DNA from: Kitasatospora sp. NA04385
GTDB taxonomy: Bacteria; Actinomycetota; Actinomycetes; Streptomycetales; Streptomycetaceae
Reading direction: 5' to 3'
Assembly (NCBI RefSeq): GCF_013364235.1
Contig: NZ_CP054919.1
Span: 5,946,001-6,010,000 of the forward strand
Length of the DNA: 64,000 nt
The notes beneath the pieces were generated by a model. It was not told the origin of the DNA. It was given only the letters and a program-made list of their open reading frames with translations, and did no database searches. The translations under genes and the position numbers were made by a program. Positions 7,455-16,070 of this stretch are shown piece by piece (position 1 is the first letter of the stretch; every line of letters starts with the position of its first letter).

Positions 7455-8354
7455 TCACTCCCCGCCGACGTGCCGGGACCAGTCCGGCTCCACCGGAGCC
7501 AGACCGGCCCGGTTCGGCACCTGCTTCAACCAGGCCGGACGGGCCGCCAGCCGCGCGGCGGCGGCCCGTTCCTCGGCGGCCCGGATCTGCTCGGGCGTGG
7601 CGAAGCCCTCCGGCAGCCAGGCCGCCGAGTGCGCCACCCGGGCGGACAGGTGCCCCACGTACGCCTCCCGCACCGCGGCCGGCGAGTCGAAGCCCGGCTC
7701 GTCGGCCAGCCAGGCGTCCGGCACCAGCGCGGTGACCTCGCGCAGCAGGTCCGGCGTCACCAGCGGGGCGAGCGCGGCGTCGGCGGCGGCCAGGTCGGGC
7801 GCGTAGCCGCCCAGCGCGTGGCCGCTCAGGTCGTAGCGCTTGTGCACCGAGGCGGGCGCGGACGCCCAGCGGTGGTGGAACACCAGGCCCGCGCCGTTGT
7901 CGATCAGCCACAGCCGCCCGTGCCACACCATCAGGTTGGGGTTGTGCACGCTGCGGTCGACGTTCCCGGTCAGCGCGTCCAGCCAGACCACCCGGCCCGC
8001 CTCGGCGGGCGACACCTCGATCATCCCCGGCCGGAAGTCCCGCGCGCCCGGCAGCAGGTCCATGCCCAGGTTGCGCCCGGCGCTGGCCCGCAGCAGGTCC
8101 TGGATCTCCTGGTCGGGCTCGTCCGAGGCGACCGCCGGGTCGAAGTCCACCAGCACCAGCGGCGGCACCCGCAGGCCCAGCCGCCGGGCCAGCTCGCCCA
8201 CCACGACCTCGGCCACCAGCGCCTTGACGCCCTGCGCCGCCCCGGTGAACTTCACCACGTACGTGCCCAGGTCGTCCGTCTCCACCACCCCGGGCACCGA
8301 CCCGCCCGCCCGCAGCGGGTCGACATAGCGCAGCGCCTTCACCTCATCGAGCAT
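7455..8354 (-). CDS. HipA-like kinase-fold protein
   Basis: The 299-aa protein resembles the stand-alone HipA-family kinases of Streptomyces. Visible landmarks are YVVKFTGAAQG (about 32-42, lysine of the nucleotide pocket), GELARRLGL (about 53-61), WLDALTGNVDRSVHNPNLM (about 124-142, catalytic loop Asp and Asn) and LWLIDNGAGLVF (about 148-159, metal-binding Asp). This arrangement matches the HipA/PI3-4-kinase-like catalytic core, so ATP-dependent phosphorylation is plausible, but the substrate is unknown. There is no HipB-like antitoxin beside it, so a toxin role is not supported. The ATG at 8354 touches the seven-copy 14-bp array that separates it from the divergent SRPBCC gene. Confidence 0.75.
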   Translation of the reverse strand: MLDEVKALRYVDPLRAGGSVPGVVETDDLGTYVVKFTGAAQGVKALVAEVVVGELARRLGLRVPPLVLVDFDPAVASDEPDQEIQDLLRASAGRNLGMDLLPGARDFRPGMIEVSPAEAGRVVWLDALTGNVDRSVHNPNLMVWHGRLWLIDNGAGLVFHHRWASAPASVHKRYDLSGHALGGYAPDLAAADAALAPLVTPDLLREVTALVPDAWLADEPGFDSPAAVREAYVGHLSARVAHSAAWLPEGFATPEQIRAAEERAAAARLAARPAWLKQVPNRAGLAPVEPDWSRHVGGE

Positions 8355-8355
8355 C

Positions 8356-8453
8356 CGCCCACCTTAGATCGCCCACCTTAGATCGCCCACCTTGGATCGC
8401 CCACCTTGGATCGCCCACCTTGGACCGCCCACCTTGGATCGCCCACCGTGGAC
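8356..8453. repeat. 14-bp tandem array, seven copies, in a divergent promoter region
   Basis: Seven contiguous units, consensus CGCCCACCTTGGAT, run from 8356 to 8453 with breaks every 14 bp. Copies 1-2 have TTAGAT, 3-4 and 6 TTGGAT, 5 TTGGAC, 7 GTGGAC. The array fills the 5' side of the kinase gene (ATG at 8354) and lies about 90 bp upstream of the SRPBCC start, so it must overlap or adjoin both promoters. It could be an array of regulator sites or a hypervariable spacer. Confidence 0.9.
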
Positions 8454-8545
8454 CGCCCGCTCGACCGCCCCCGGTTTGGCGGCCGTCCGGGGCGATGATT
8501 GGGTGGGGCCGACCGTCGAGCAGCCGACCGAGGAGAAGTGAAGCG

Positions 8546-8986
8546 ATGGGCAAGGTGCACGCCACCACCGAGCGGACGTACGGGGCCGACCCGGCGCGGG
8601 TGTACGAGGCGCTGGCCGACTACGAGGTGACCCGGCCGAAGCTGCTGCCCGCGCAGTACGGTGAGTACGAGGTGCGGGCCGGCGGCCACGGCGCCGGGAC
8701 GCAGGTGCACTGGAAGCTGCAGGCGACCGAGAACCGGGTGCGCGACTGCCTGTTCACGGTGTCGGCGCCCAGCCCGGAGAAGCTGGTGGAGACGGACGCC
8801 AACTCCTCGATGGTGATCACCTGGACGGTGTCGGCGGTCGGCGAGAGCGGCAGCAGGGTCACCGTGGAGGCGAGCTGGACGGGCGCCACCGGGATCGGCG
8901 GCTTCTTCGAGCGGAGGTTCGCCCCCAAGGGCCTGAACCGGATCCACGACCAGGTGCTGGCCAACCTGGCGGCGGCGCTCGGCTGA
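8546..8986 (+). CDS. SRPBCC (START-like) family protein
   Basis: This 146-aa protein shows the layout of polyketide-cyclase/START-like ligand-binding folds: VHATTERTYGADPARVYEALADY at the N-terminus, a run of beta strands (TQVHWKLQA, SSMVITWTVSAV, GSRVTVEASWTGA), and a long C-terminal helix (PKGLNRIHDQVLANLAAAL). Such proteins bind small hydrophobic ligands, and the ligand cannot be read from sequence. The ATG at 8546 is preceded by AGGAGAAG. It is transcribed divergently from the HipA-like kinase and ends at a strong terminator. Confidence 0.8.
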   Translation: MGKVHATTERTYGADPARVYEALADYEVTRPKLLPAQYGEYEVRAGGHGAGTQVHWKLQATENRVRDCLFTVSAPSPEKLVETDANSSMVITWTVSAVGESGSRVTVEASWTGATGIGGFFERRFAPKGLNRIHDQVLANLAAALG

Positions 8987-9002
8987 CCGGACGGACCCTG
9001 GA

Positions 9003-9034
9003 ACACCCGTACGGAGCGTCATCCGTACGGGTGT
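9003..9034 (+). terminator. Hairpin terminator after the SRPBCC gene
   Basis: A perfect 13-bp stem (9003-9015 with 9022-9034) with loop GCGTCA, followed by TTGG, 17 bp after the stop codon at 8986. Confidence 0.85.
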
Positions 9035-9086
9035 TTGGCTTCCCCGGGACGGGTGAAGCGGGCCCGGACGGCGGGCGCCGTCAACT

Positions 9087-9102
9087 TAGGCTCCGGGCCG
9101 TG
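9087..9102 (+). promoter_or_regulatory. Leaderless-type promoter of the first polysaccharide gene
   Basis: TAGGCT (9087-9092) is followed after 7 nt by the GTG at 9100. This spacing puts the transcription start on the start codon itself, the usual pattern of leaderless actinobacterial genes. No -35 is obvious. Confidence 0.55.
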
Positions 9103-10269
9103 CAGATGACGATCCTTCATGTTTCACAGCCGGTCGACGGCGGAGTGGCCCGGGTGGTGGTGGACCTGGTGCGCGGGCAGCGCGCGGCCGGGTGCCGGGT
9201 GCTGGTGGCGTGTCCCCCCGGCGGCCGGCTCGCCCGCGAGGCCGCCGCGGCCGGCGCCCGGGTGCTCGACTGGCCCGCCGAGCGCTCGCCCGGCGCGAGC
9301 GTGGCCGGCGAGGTCTGGCGGCTGCGCCGGATCCTCCGCCGCACCGAGCCGGACGTGCTGCACCTGCACAGCGCGAAGGCCGGGCTGGCCGGCCGACTGG
9401 CGGCCCGCGGCACCCTGCCCACCGTCTTCCAGCCGCACGCCTGGTCGTTCGCGGCGGTGGAGGGCGTGATGGCCGGGGCCAGCCTGCGCTGGGAGCGGCA
9501 CGCCACCCGCTGGGCCCGCACCGTGCTGTGCGTCAGCGAGCGGGAGCGGGAGGACGGCGAGGACGCCGGGCTGATCGCCGACTGGCGGGTGGTGCCCAAC
9601 GGCGTCGACCTGGAGCACTTCGCGCCCGCCGACCCGGCCGCCCGGCGGGCCGCCCGGATGACCCTGGGCCTGGACCGGTCCGACCCGCTGGCGGTCTGCG
9701 TCGGGCGGCTGTGCCGGCAGAAGGGCCAGGACGTGCTGCTGGACGCCTGGACGAGGGTGCAGCTGGCCCGCCCGGCGGCCCGGCTGGTGCTGGTCGGCGG
9801 CGGCCCGGACGCGGAGGCGCTGGCCGAGCGGGTCCGGGGCCTGCCGGACCCGTCCCGGGTGCGGATGGTGGGCGACGTGGCGGACCCGCGGCTGTGGCTG
9901 GCGGCGGCCGACCTGGCGGTGCTGCCCTCGCGCTGGGAGGGGATGGCGCTGGCCCCGCTGGAGGCGATGGCCTGTGGGCGGCCGGTGCTGCTGACCGACG
10001 TGCCGGGGGCCCGGGAGTGCCTGCCGCCGGGGGAGCGGGAGCGCGCGGTGGTGCCGCCGGAGAATCCCGGAGCGATGGCCGAACGGCTGGTCGAATTCCT
10101 GGGCGACCGGGGCGAATGCGAAAGGCGCGGAGTTCTGGCCCGGTCGTACATGGCAGATCATCACGATATCCGCGGGGTGATTCAGCAGGTGGCGGCGGTG
10201 TACCGGACGATTGTTCGGAGCGGGACGGTGCCGGTGGGCCGTGCGGACCGTGTCCCGCAGCGGTTCTGA
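9100..10269 (+). CDS. GT4 family glycosyltransferase (GT-B fold)
   Basis: The protein has about 389 aa from the GTG at 9100 (387 from the in-frame ATG at 9106). The N-terminal half begins TILHVSQPVDGGVARVVVDL, the gripped Gly-rich acceptor loop of GT4 enzymes. The donor domain carries VCVGRLCRQKGQD and the EX7E element EGMALAPLE, followed by MACGRPVLLTDVPG. It is a cytosolic retaining transferase using an NDP-sugar, probably adding a sugar to the lipid-linked repeat built by the downstream operon. GTG 9100 is preferred because a -10 element lies 7 nt upstream and no ribosome site precedes the ATG. A 295-bp gap separates it from the sugar transferase gene. Confidence 0.9.
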   Translation: MQMTILHVSQPVDGGVARVVVDLVRGQRAAGCRVLVACPPGGRLAREAAAAGARVLDWPAERSPGASVAGEVWRLRRILRRTEPDVLHLHSAKAGLAGRLAARGTLPTVFQPHAWSFAAVEGVMAGASLRWERHATRWARTVLCVSEREREDGEDAGLIADWRVVPNGVDLEHFAPADPAARRAARMTLGLDRSDPLAVCVGRLCRQKGQDVLLDAWTRVQLARPAARLVLVGGGPDAEALAERVRGLPDPSRVRMVGDVADPRLWLAAADLAVLPSRWEGMALAPLEAMACGRPVLLTDVPGARECLPPGERERAVVPPENPGAMAERLVEFLGDRGECERRGVLARSYMADHHDIRGVIQQVAAVYRTIVRSGTVPVGRADRVPQRF

Positions 10270-10564
10270 TCGTTTGTCAGACCGTGAACGCCCGCCCGTG
10301 CAGGTGCGGCCTTCTTTCCTGAATGTCTGATTACTGGGCGGGTGGAATGAAATGGCATGTCAGCCCCCTGCGTGCCAGTCGGCGTTCGGTAATGTCTGAT
10401 TTTGCCTGCTTCGTCCCCATTTTCGGCAGCGAAATGGTCGACCGCCTTCCACGGCAGCAGGCGCCTACCTGGACCGCGTCCACCGGGCCGGGGCGCCGAG
10501 CCGGTGCGCGTCCGGTCCGGCCGTCCGGCCGCGGCGGGTACACAGCAGGGGAGTTCGTGCGCTG
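10270..10564 (+). promoter_or_regulatory. Upstream region of the polysaccharide operon with a direct repeat
   Basis: This 295-bp gap is less GC-rich than its surroundings. It contains a perfect 11-bp direct repeat AATGTCTGATT at 10322-10332 and 10391-10401, 69 bp apart, with related TGTCAG or GTCAG strings nearby (about 10275 and 10359). I see no convincing gene. The small open frame across it has no ribosome site and no protein-like composition. The region most likely holds the promoter of the operon starting at 10565; GGGGAG near 10548 may be the ribosome site. Confidence 0.45.
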
Positions 10565-12112
10565 ATGACCATTGACCACGAGAGCGTGCCGCGACCGGGA
10601 AGAACCCTGACGGGCCCCGGCCGGGACGGCACCCGGCCGGACGGCCGCCCCGGCACCGGCCTGCTCGACCGGCCGGGAGTCCGGACGAGGACCCGGCCGA
10701 AGTCCAGGGCCGCCGCGCCCCGGACCTCGCCGGGCGTCGGCCGGCACCGCGGCCGGCTGCGCTCTCGGGTCGCCCTGCCGCTCTCCCTGGCCGCCGCCGA
10801 CGCGTTCGCCGTCGCCCTGGCCGCGGCCGCCACCACCCCCGCCGGCACCCGCCCGGTCGCCACCGCCGTCCTGCTGCTGCCCGCCCTGCTCCCGCTCAAC
10901 CTGGCGGGCGGCCTCTACCGCAGCCGGCTCAGCCTCTCCGCGCTCGACGAACTGCCCGCCCTGGCCGCCCGCGCCGCCGTCGCCACCGCCTTCGCGATCA
11001 CCGCCGACGCCTGCCTGGCCGGCCGCTGGGCCGACCTCGGCCCGGTCAGCCCGCTGCGGCTGATCGCCCTGCTGGTGCTGGTGCTCCCGCTCGCCGCCCT
11101 CGGCCGGGCCTTCGTCCACCACCTCACCCGCCGGGCCCGCCGCCGCCACCCCAGCCCGGTGCTGATCCTCGGCGCCGGCGAACTCGGCCAGCGGATCGCC
11201 GGGGTGCTCGCCGCCCGCCCCGAGTACGGGCTGCGCCCGGTCGGCTACCTCGACCCCGACCCGGTCCTGCTGCCGGCCGGCGGCCCGCTGCCGGTGCTCG
11301 GCGGCCGCGAGGTGCTCGGCCGGGTGCTGCGCCGCTACCGCATCCACCACGTGCTGGCCACCGCCGGCGCCGCCGACGAGGCCGAGACGCTGGCCGCGCT
11401 GCGGCACGCCGCCCGGCTCGGCTGCCAGGTCTGGCTGGTCCCCGGCCTGCGCGAGTTCGACTCGGTCCAGGGCGCGGGCGACCACCTGTGGGGCTTCCCC
11501 TGCCTGCGCCTGGGCGCCCCCGCGATGCGGCGCGGCGGCTGGATCGTCAAGCGCGGCTTCGACATCGCCTCGGCCGGCCTCGGCCTGCTGCTGATCTCCC
11601 CGCTGCTGGCCGTCTGCGCCCTCGCGGTGCGCTGGGACACCGGCCCGGGCGTGCTGTTCCGCCAGCAGCGCACCGGCCTGGACGGCCGGGTCTTCACCGT
11701 CCTCAAGTTCCGCACCCTGCGCCCCTCCAACGAGCACGAGTCGGCCACCCGCTGGAACATCGCGCAGGACCACCGGATGGGCCCGATCGGCAAGTTCCTG
11801 CGCCGGACCTCGCTGGACGAGCTGCCGCAGCTGTGGAACGTGCTGCGCGGCGACATGAGCCTGGTCGGCCCGCGCCCCGAGCGCCCGTACTTCGTCATGC
11901 GCTTCGGCCAGGCCTACCCCGAGTACGCCGACCGGCACCGCGTCCCGGTCGGGCTGACCGGCCTGGCCCAGGTCAACGGCCTGCGCGGGGACACCTCGAT
12001 CGAGGACCGGGCGCGCTTCGACAACCGCTACATCGAGGGCTGGAGCCTGTGGGGGGACGCCAAGGTCCTGCTCCGCACCGCCGCCCTGGTGGTCCGCCCG
12101 GACGGGAGCTGA
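10565..12112 (+). CDS. Polyprenyl-phosphate sugar-1-phosphate transferase (initiating enzyme)
   Basis: The 515-aa protein has a basic disordered N-terminus (1-65) and about four to five membrane helices (about 70-185). A Rossmann-like CoA-binding-type domain follows (VLILGAGELGQRI, near 199-211), then a C-terminal bacterial sugar transferase domain (about 322-510). The latter shows KRGFDIASAG, GPGVLFRQQRTG, FTVLKFRTL, RRTSLDELPQLWNVLRGD and MSLVGPRPERP, the signature of WbaP/CpsE-like phosphoglycosyl transferases. It should move a sugar-1-phosphate onto undecaprenyl phosphate at the inner membrane face and so start repeat-unit assembly. It is the first gene of a tight operon; the next gene begins 4 nt after its stop. 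Confidence 0.92.
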   Translation: MTIDHESVPRPGRTLTGPGRDGTRPDGRPGTGLLDRPGVRTRTRPKSRAAAPRTSPGVGRHRGRLRSRVALPLSLAAADAFAVALAAAATTPAGTRPVATAVLLLPALLPLNLAGGLYRSRLSLSALDELPALAARAAVATAFAITADACLAGRWADLGPVSPLRLIALLVLVLPLAALGRAFVHHLTRRARRRHPSPVLILGAGELGQRIAGVLAARPEYGLRPVGYLDPDPVLLPAGGPLPVLGGREVLGRVLRRYRIHHVLATAGAADEAETLAALRHAARLGCQVWLVPGLREFDSVQGAGDHLWGFPCLRLGAPAMRRGGWIVKRGFDIASAGLGLLLISPLLAVCALAVRWDTGPGVLFRQQRTGLDGRVFTVLKFRTLRPSNEHESATRWNIAQDHRMGPIGKFLRRTSLDELPQLWNVLRGDMSLVGPRPERPYFVMRFGQAYPEYADRHRVPVGLTGLAQVNGLRGDTSIEDRARFDNRYIEGWSLWGDAKVLLRTAALVVRPDGS

Positions 12113-12116
12113 ACCC

Positions 12117-13439
12117 ATGGCCATCGCACTCCAACCGCCGTACCCGGCGAAGAGCCTGGCCGGGATAGTGCCGGCCCGGCCGAGCTGGCTCGCGGCGGCC
12201 GTGGTGCTGCTGGTGTGCGTGCCGACGGGGGAGAAGGACGTCAGCGCGTCCGTGCACGTCACCCCGGCCGACCTCGCCTCGCTGGCCCTGGTCGGGCTGA
12301 TCGCCGTGGACCTGCTGCGCGGGCGACTGCCCCGGCTCGACCCGGCCGTCTGCGCCCTGCTCGGCGGCGTGGTGCTGGCCGCCGCCGTCGCCACCCTGCA
12401 CTCCATCGACCCGGCGAGCAGCGCCACCGGCTTCGTCCGGCTGGTGCAGATCTTCGTGCTGGTGCCCGTCGCGGTCCTGCTCGCCGTCCGCGACACCCGC
12501 GACCGGCGGCTGGTGCTCGGCGCCTTCGTGCTGGCCGCCCTGATCGAGGGCGCGGTCGGCGCGCACCAGTACCTCACCCGCACCGGCGCCTCCTACACCG
12601 GCCAGCCGATCCGCGCCGTCGGCACCTTCGGCGCCCTCGATATCATGGCGATGTCCACCGTCGTCTCGTACGGGCTGCTGGCCGCCCTCGGACTGGCGCT
12701 CGCCGAGCGCCGCCCCGGCGGCAGCACGGTGCTGCGCCGCGCGATGTGGGCCGCCGCCGCATTCCTCGCCTTCCCGCTGGCGGTCTCCTTCAGCCGGGGC
12801 AGCTGGATCGCCACCGCCGTCGCCGCGAGCGTGCTGCTGCTGCGCGCCGACGCCCGGCTCGCCGTCAGGGGCGTGCTGGTCGGTGCCGCCGCCGCGGTGG
12901 TGCTGGTCGGCGGGCTCGGCCTCGGCGCCTCCGGCGTCACCGAGCGGCTCAGCTCGATCGGCTCGGTCTCCGCCGCCCCCGACCAGTCGGTCTCCGACCG
13001 CTACGACCTCTGGGCCACCGCCGGCCGGATCTGGCAGGACCACCCGATGACCGGCGCCGGCCCGAAGGCCTTCCAGCAGCTGCGCGACGGCCACGCCCCG
13101 CTGCGGCTGTCCTCCGGCAGCGACGCCGCCGACCCCACCATCGGCTTCCAGCGCGAACCGCTGCTCTCCCCGCACAACATGTACTTCCTGGTGCTCAGCG
13201 AGCAGGGCCTGCTCGGCGTGATCGCCTACCTCGCGCTGTTCCTCGCCCTGCTGATCGGCTGCCTGCGCCGCGCCGCCGGACCGGGCCTGGCCGCGCTCGC
13301 CCTGCTCAGCTGGGTGCTCTGGGACTTCCTCTACGCCGACATCGGCGGCACCACCACCGTGCTCACCTCCGTGGTGCTCGGCCTGGCCGCCCGCACCGCC
13401 TTCCCCGGCCCCGACTCCCGCGAGGCGGACGGCGCATGA
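12117..13439 (+). CDS. O-antigen ligase/polymerase-family membrane protein (Wzy/WaaL-like)
   Basis: The 440-aa protein has about ten to twelve hydrophobic segments and a large periplasm-side loop (about 300-365, with SDRYDLWATAGRIWQDHPMTG and PHNMYFLVLSEQG). The DRxxLW-x-HPxxG and HNxxL elements are the landmarks of the O-antigen ligase superfamily. In this context it should polymerise lipid-linked repeat units outside the membrane, though a ligase role cannot be excluded. It overlaps the next gene by 4 nt (ATGA), so the two are probably translationally coupled. Confidence 0.88.
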   Translation: MAIALQPPYPAKSLAGIVPARPSWLAAAVVLLVCVPTGEKDVSASVHVTPADLASLALVGLIAVDLLRGRLPRLDPAVCALLGGVVLAAAVATLHSIDPASSATGFVRLVQIFVLVPVAVLLAVRDTRDRRLVLGAFVLAALIEGAVGAHQYLTRTGASYTGQPIRAVGTFGALDIMAMSTVVSYGLLAALGLALAERRPGGSTVLRRAMWAAAAFLAFPLAVSFSRGSWIATAVAASVLLLRADARLAVRGVLVGAAAAVVLVGGLGLGASGVTERLSSIGSVSAAPDQSVSDRYDLWATAGRIWQDHPMTGAGPKAFQQLRDGHAPLRLSSGSDAADPTIGFQREPLLSPHNMYFLVLSEQGLLGVIAYLALFLALLIGCLRRAAGPGLAALALLSWVLWDFLYADIGGTTTVLTSVVLGLAARTAFPGPDSREADGA

Positions 13440-15280
13440 CGACCGACCAGCCGGTGGCCCCGCCCACCGCCGCCGGCACCGCCGTTGCCGCGGCCGCCGC
13501 CACCACCGCCGCCGTTCCCGCCCCGCGCCCCGGCCCGGGCCCCGAACCGGCCCGGCGCGGCTTCCTGGCCAAGGCCTTCGGCGTCACCGCGCTGCTCAGC
13601 GCGGCCGGCTCCGCCCTCGGCCTGCTCCGCGACCTGCTGCTGGCCCGCTACTTCGGCGCCAACCAGGGCACCGACGCCTTCCTGGTCGCCTGGACGGTGC
13701 CGGAGACCGCCGCGCCGCTACTGATCGAGGACGCGATGGCGTTCCTGATGGTCCCGGCCTTCAGCCTGGCCCTGGTGCTGCGCGAGGAACGCCCCCACGG
13801 GCCGGACCCGGTACGGCAGTTGACCCGCTCCACGCTGCCCTGGCTGCTGCTCGCGCTGTGCACCCTCTCCGGCGCGGTCGCGCTCGGCGCGCCGCAACTG
13901 GTCGACCTGCTCGCCCCCGGCCTGGCCGACCCGCAGCTCGCCGTCACCTGCACCCGGATCACCGCGCTCACCATCCTGCCGTTCGGCGTCGCCGGGTACC
14001 TGGCCTCCGCGCTGCGCGCCCTGCACTCCTTCACCGCGCCCGCCGTCATCTACGTGATGTACAACCTGGGCATCCTGGCGCTGCTGCTCAGCGGCCACCG
14101 GCTGCTCGGGGTGCGCTCCGCGGCGATCGGCGTCGCGGTCGGCAGCGCGCTGATGGCCGGCGTGCTGCTGCTGCCCTTCGCCCGCCGGCTGCGCTCCGGC
14201 GGGCGGCGGCGCGGGCTGCGCCGGGGCTCGGCCCGCCGGCTGGTGCTGATCCCGCTGGCGCTGCTGCCGGTCGCCGCGTTCACGCTGACCCGGCAGGCCC
14301 AGGTGTTCATCGAGCGCTACCTCGGCTCCGGCCTGCCGCCCGGCACCATCTCGCACCTCAACTACGCCGCGAAGGTCAGCCAGTTGGCGATGACCTCGGC
14401 GATCCTGATCGTCACCGTCACCTTCCCGGTGGTGGCCCGGGCGATGGCCGCCGGAGACTTCCGGGCGGCCCGCGACCGGGTCGAGAAGGACATCGGGCAG
14501 GCCACCGCGCTGGTGCTGCTCGGCACCGCCTTCCTGATGGCCTGCGCCCCCGCGCTGGTCGCCCTGCTGTTCCAGCGCGGCGCGTTCGGCCCGTCCGACA
14601 CCTCCGCCACCGCCGCCGTGATCCGGGTCTACTCCTTCGGGCTGCCCGCGCAGGCGATGATCGGCGTGATGGTCCGGCCGTACTTCTGCGTCCGCCCGGT
14701 GGTGCGCCGCGCCGACACCCCGCGCGCGGAGGGCGACAGGGTCACCTGGCTGGACTGGTACCCGGTCGGCGCGATGCTGCTGGGCCTCGCCGTCACCGTC
14801 ACCGTCGGCGTCGGCGCCACCACGCACTTCGGGGCGCTCGGCCTGGCCGCGGGCAACGCCGCGGGCATCACCACCACCGCGGCGCTGCTGATGCGCGGCC
14901 TGATGCTGCGCGGCGTCGCGCTCCGGCTGCCCCTGGTGCTCGGCGGACAGGCCCGGCTGCTGGGCGCCGCCGTCACCGCCGCCGCGCTCGGCTGGCTGGC
15001 CACCCGGACCACCGCCGACCCGCTGCCCGCCGCGCTGCTCGGCGGCGTCACCGTGCTGCTGGTCTTCGCCGTCCTCGGCACGCTGTTCGGCGCCGCCGAG
15101 GTGCGCGGCCCGGTGCTCGGCCTGCTGGCCCGGGCCCGCCGCCGGCCCCCCGCCCCGGCCGCCGCCGTCCCGTCCGTCGCCGTCCCGTCCGTCGACCTCC
15201 CCGCCACCGGCCCGTCCACCGACGGCCCGTCCACCACCGGTCCGTCCAGCACCGCAGAAGGGAAGCCGCATGGCCGCTGA
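13436..15280 (+). CDS. MurJ/MVN-family lipid-linked oligosaccharide flippase
   Basis: The 614-aa protein starts at the ATG overlapping the upstream stop. After a Pro/Ala-rich cytosolic leader (about 1-42) come roughly 13-14 membrane helices typical of the MVN (MurJ) branch of the MOP superfamily. Recognisable pieces are SALGLLRDLLLARYFGANQGTDAFLVAW, RQAQVFIERYLGSGLPPGTISHLNYA and LLFQRGAFGPSDT. In MurJ these regions line the lipid II cavity. Here, inside a polysaccharide operon, it more likely flips a sugar-linked polyprenyl pyrophosphate than lipid II. The tail (about 565-614) is a Pro/Ser/Thr-rich low-complexity stretch. It overlaps the deacetylase gene by 11 nt. Confidence 0.9.
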   Translation: MTTDQPVAPPTAAGTAVAAAAATTAAVPAPRPGPGPEPARRGFLAKAFGVTALLSAAGSALGLLRDLLLARYFGANQGTDAFLVAWTVPETAAPLLIEDAMAFLMVPAFSLALVLREERPHGPDPVRQLTRSTLPWLLLALCTLSGAVALGAPQLVDLLAPGLADPQLAVTCTRITALTILPFGVAGYLASALRALHSFTAPAVIYVMYNLGILALLLSGHRLLGVRSAAIGVAVGSALMAGVLLLPFARRLRSGGRRRGLRRGSARRLVLIPLALLPVAAFTLTRQAQVFIERYLGSGLPPGTISHLNYAAKVSQLAMTSAILIVTVTFPVVARAMAAGDFRAARDRVEKDIGQATALVLLGTAFLMACAPALVALLFQRGAFGPSDTSATAAVIRVYSFGLPAQAMIGVMVRPYFCVRPVVRRADTPRAEGDRVTWLDWYPVGAMLLGLAVTVTVGVGATTHFGALGLAAGNAAGITTTAALLMRGLMLRGVALRLPLVLGGQARLLGAAVTAAALGWLATRTTADPLPAALLGGVTVLLVFAVLGTLFGAAEVRGPVLGLLARARRRPPAPAAAVPSVAVPSVDLPATGPSTDGPSTTGPSSTAEGKPHGR

Positions 15281-16070
15281 TCCCCGCCTGCCGGCCCAGG
15301 CGCTCGCCCCCAGGCTCGCGCCCTGGATCCTGATGTACCACTCGGTGGCCGAGGAGGACGAGGACCCGTACCTGCTCACCGTCAGCCCCGAACGCTTCGC
15401 CGAGCAGATGGACTGGCTGCACCGCACCGGCCGGCGCGGCGTCAGCGTCCGCGAGCTGCTGGCCGCGCAGGCCCGCGGCCGGGAGTCCCGGCTGGTCGGC
15501 CTGACCTTCGACGACGGCTACGCGGACTTCGCCCGGCACGCCGTCCCGGTGCTGCGCGAGTACGGCTTCACCGCCACCGCGTACGTCGTCCCCGACCTGC
15601 TCGGCTGCGAGAACGGCTGGGACAGCGAGGGGCCGCGCAAGAAGCTGCTGACCGTCCACCAGGTGGTCGAACTCGCGGGCTCCGGCTGGGAGATCGGCTC
15701 GCACGGCCTCGGCCACCAGGCCCTGCCCGGGCTCTCCCCGGCCGCCCTGGCCCGCCAGACGGCGGACAGCCGACGCGCCCTGGAGGACCTGCTCGGCTGC
15801 CCGGTCACCGGCTTCTGCTACCCCTACGGCGCGGTCGACCTGCCCGCCACCCGGGCCGTCCGGGACGCCGGGTACGACTACGCCTGCGCCATCGACCACT
15901 CCTGGCTGACCGGGCGGCACGCCCTGCCGCGCTGCTACGTCGGCGACCGGGACGGGGCCTGGCGGCTGCGCGCCAAGCACGGCCGGCACCGCTGGCGGGA
16001 CGCCGTGACCGGGCTGCGCTGGGCCCCGCCCAAGCAGCTGCCCAAGGCCGCCGCGGGAGAGCCCCGATGA
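15270..16070 (+). CDS. Polysaccharide deacetylase (CE4, NodB domain)
   Basis: The 266-aa protein has the CE4 motifs in order: ILMYHSV (20-26), metal and base aspartates in TFDDGY (Asp81, Asp82), the zinc histidines of SHGLGH (His145, His149), and CYPYGAVD near 182-189. It should remove N-acetyl groups from aminosugars of the polysaccharide. There is no signal peptide or membrane helix, so it may act on lipid-linked precursors in the cytosol or leave by another route. The gene starts inside the end of the flippase gene and shares an ATGA overlap with the next glycosyltransferase. Confidence 0.92.
   Translation: MAADPRLPAQALAPRLAPWILMYHSVAEEDEDPYLLTVSPERFAEQMDWLHRTGRRGVSVRELLAAQARGRESRLVGLTFDDGYADFARHAVPVLREYGFTATAYVVPDLLGCENGWDSEGPRKKLLTVHQVVELAGSGWEIGSHGLGHQALPGLSPAALARQTADSRRALEDLLGCPVTGFCYPYGAVDLPATRAVRDAGYDYACAIDHSWLTGRHALPRCYVGDRDGAWRLRAKHGRHRWRDAVTGLRWAPPKQLPKAAAGEPR

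Noticed and set aside
7455..8354. HipA-type toxin-antitoxin module
   Set aside because: There is no HipB-like helix-turn-helix gene on either side. The 300-aa stand-alone form is a known housekeeping-type variant in Streptomyces.
8356..8453. Seven regular repeats that might suggest a CRISPR array
   Set aside because: The 14-bp units touch each other with no spacers, and no cas gene is present. They are a tandem repeat.
10323..10565. An 80-codon open frame upstream of the sugar transferase
   Set aside because: No ribosome site, a composition unlike a protein, and overlap with the next start. It is better explained as the operon's promoter region.
13436..15280. Essential MurJ of peptidoglycan synthesis
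   Set aside because: The protein is in the MVN family but sits in a polysaccharide operon with an initiating sugar transferase and a polymerase-like gene. I therefore do not give it the murJ symbol.
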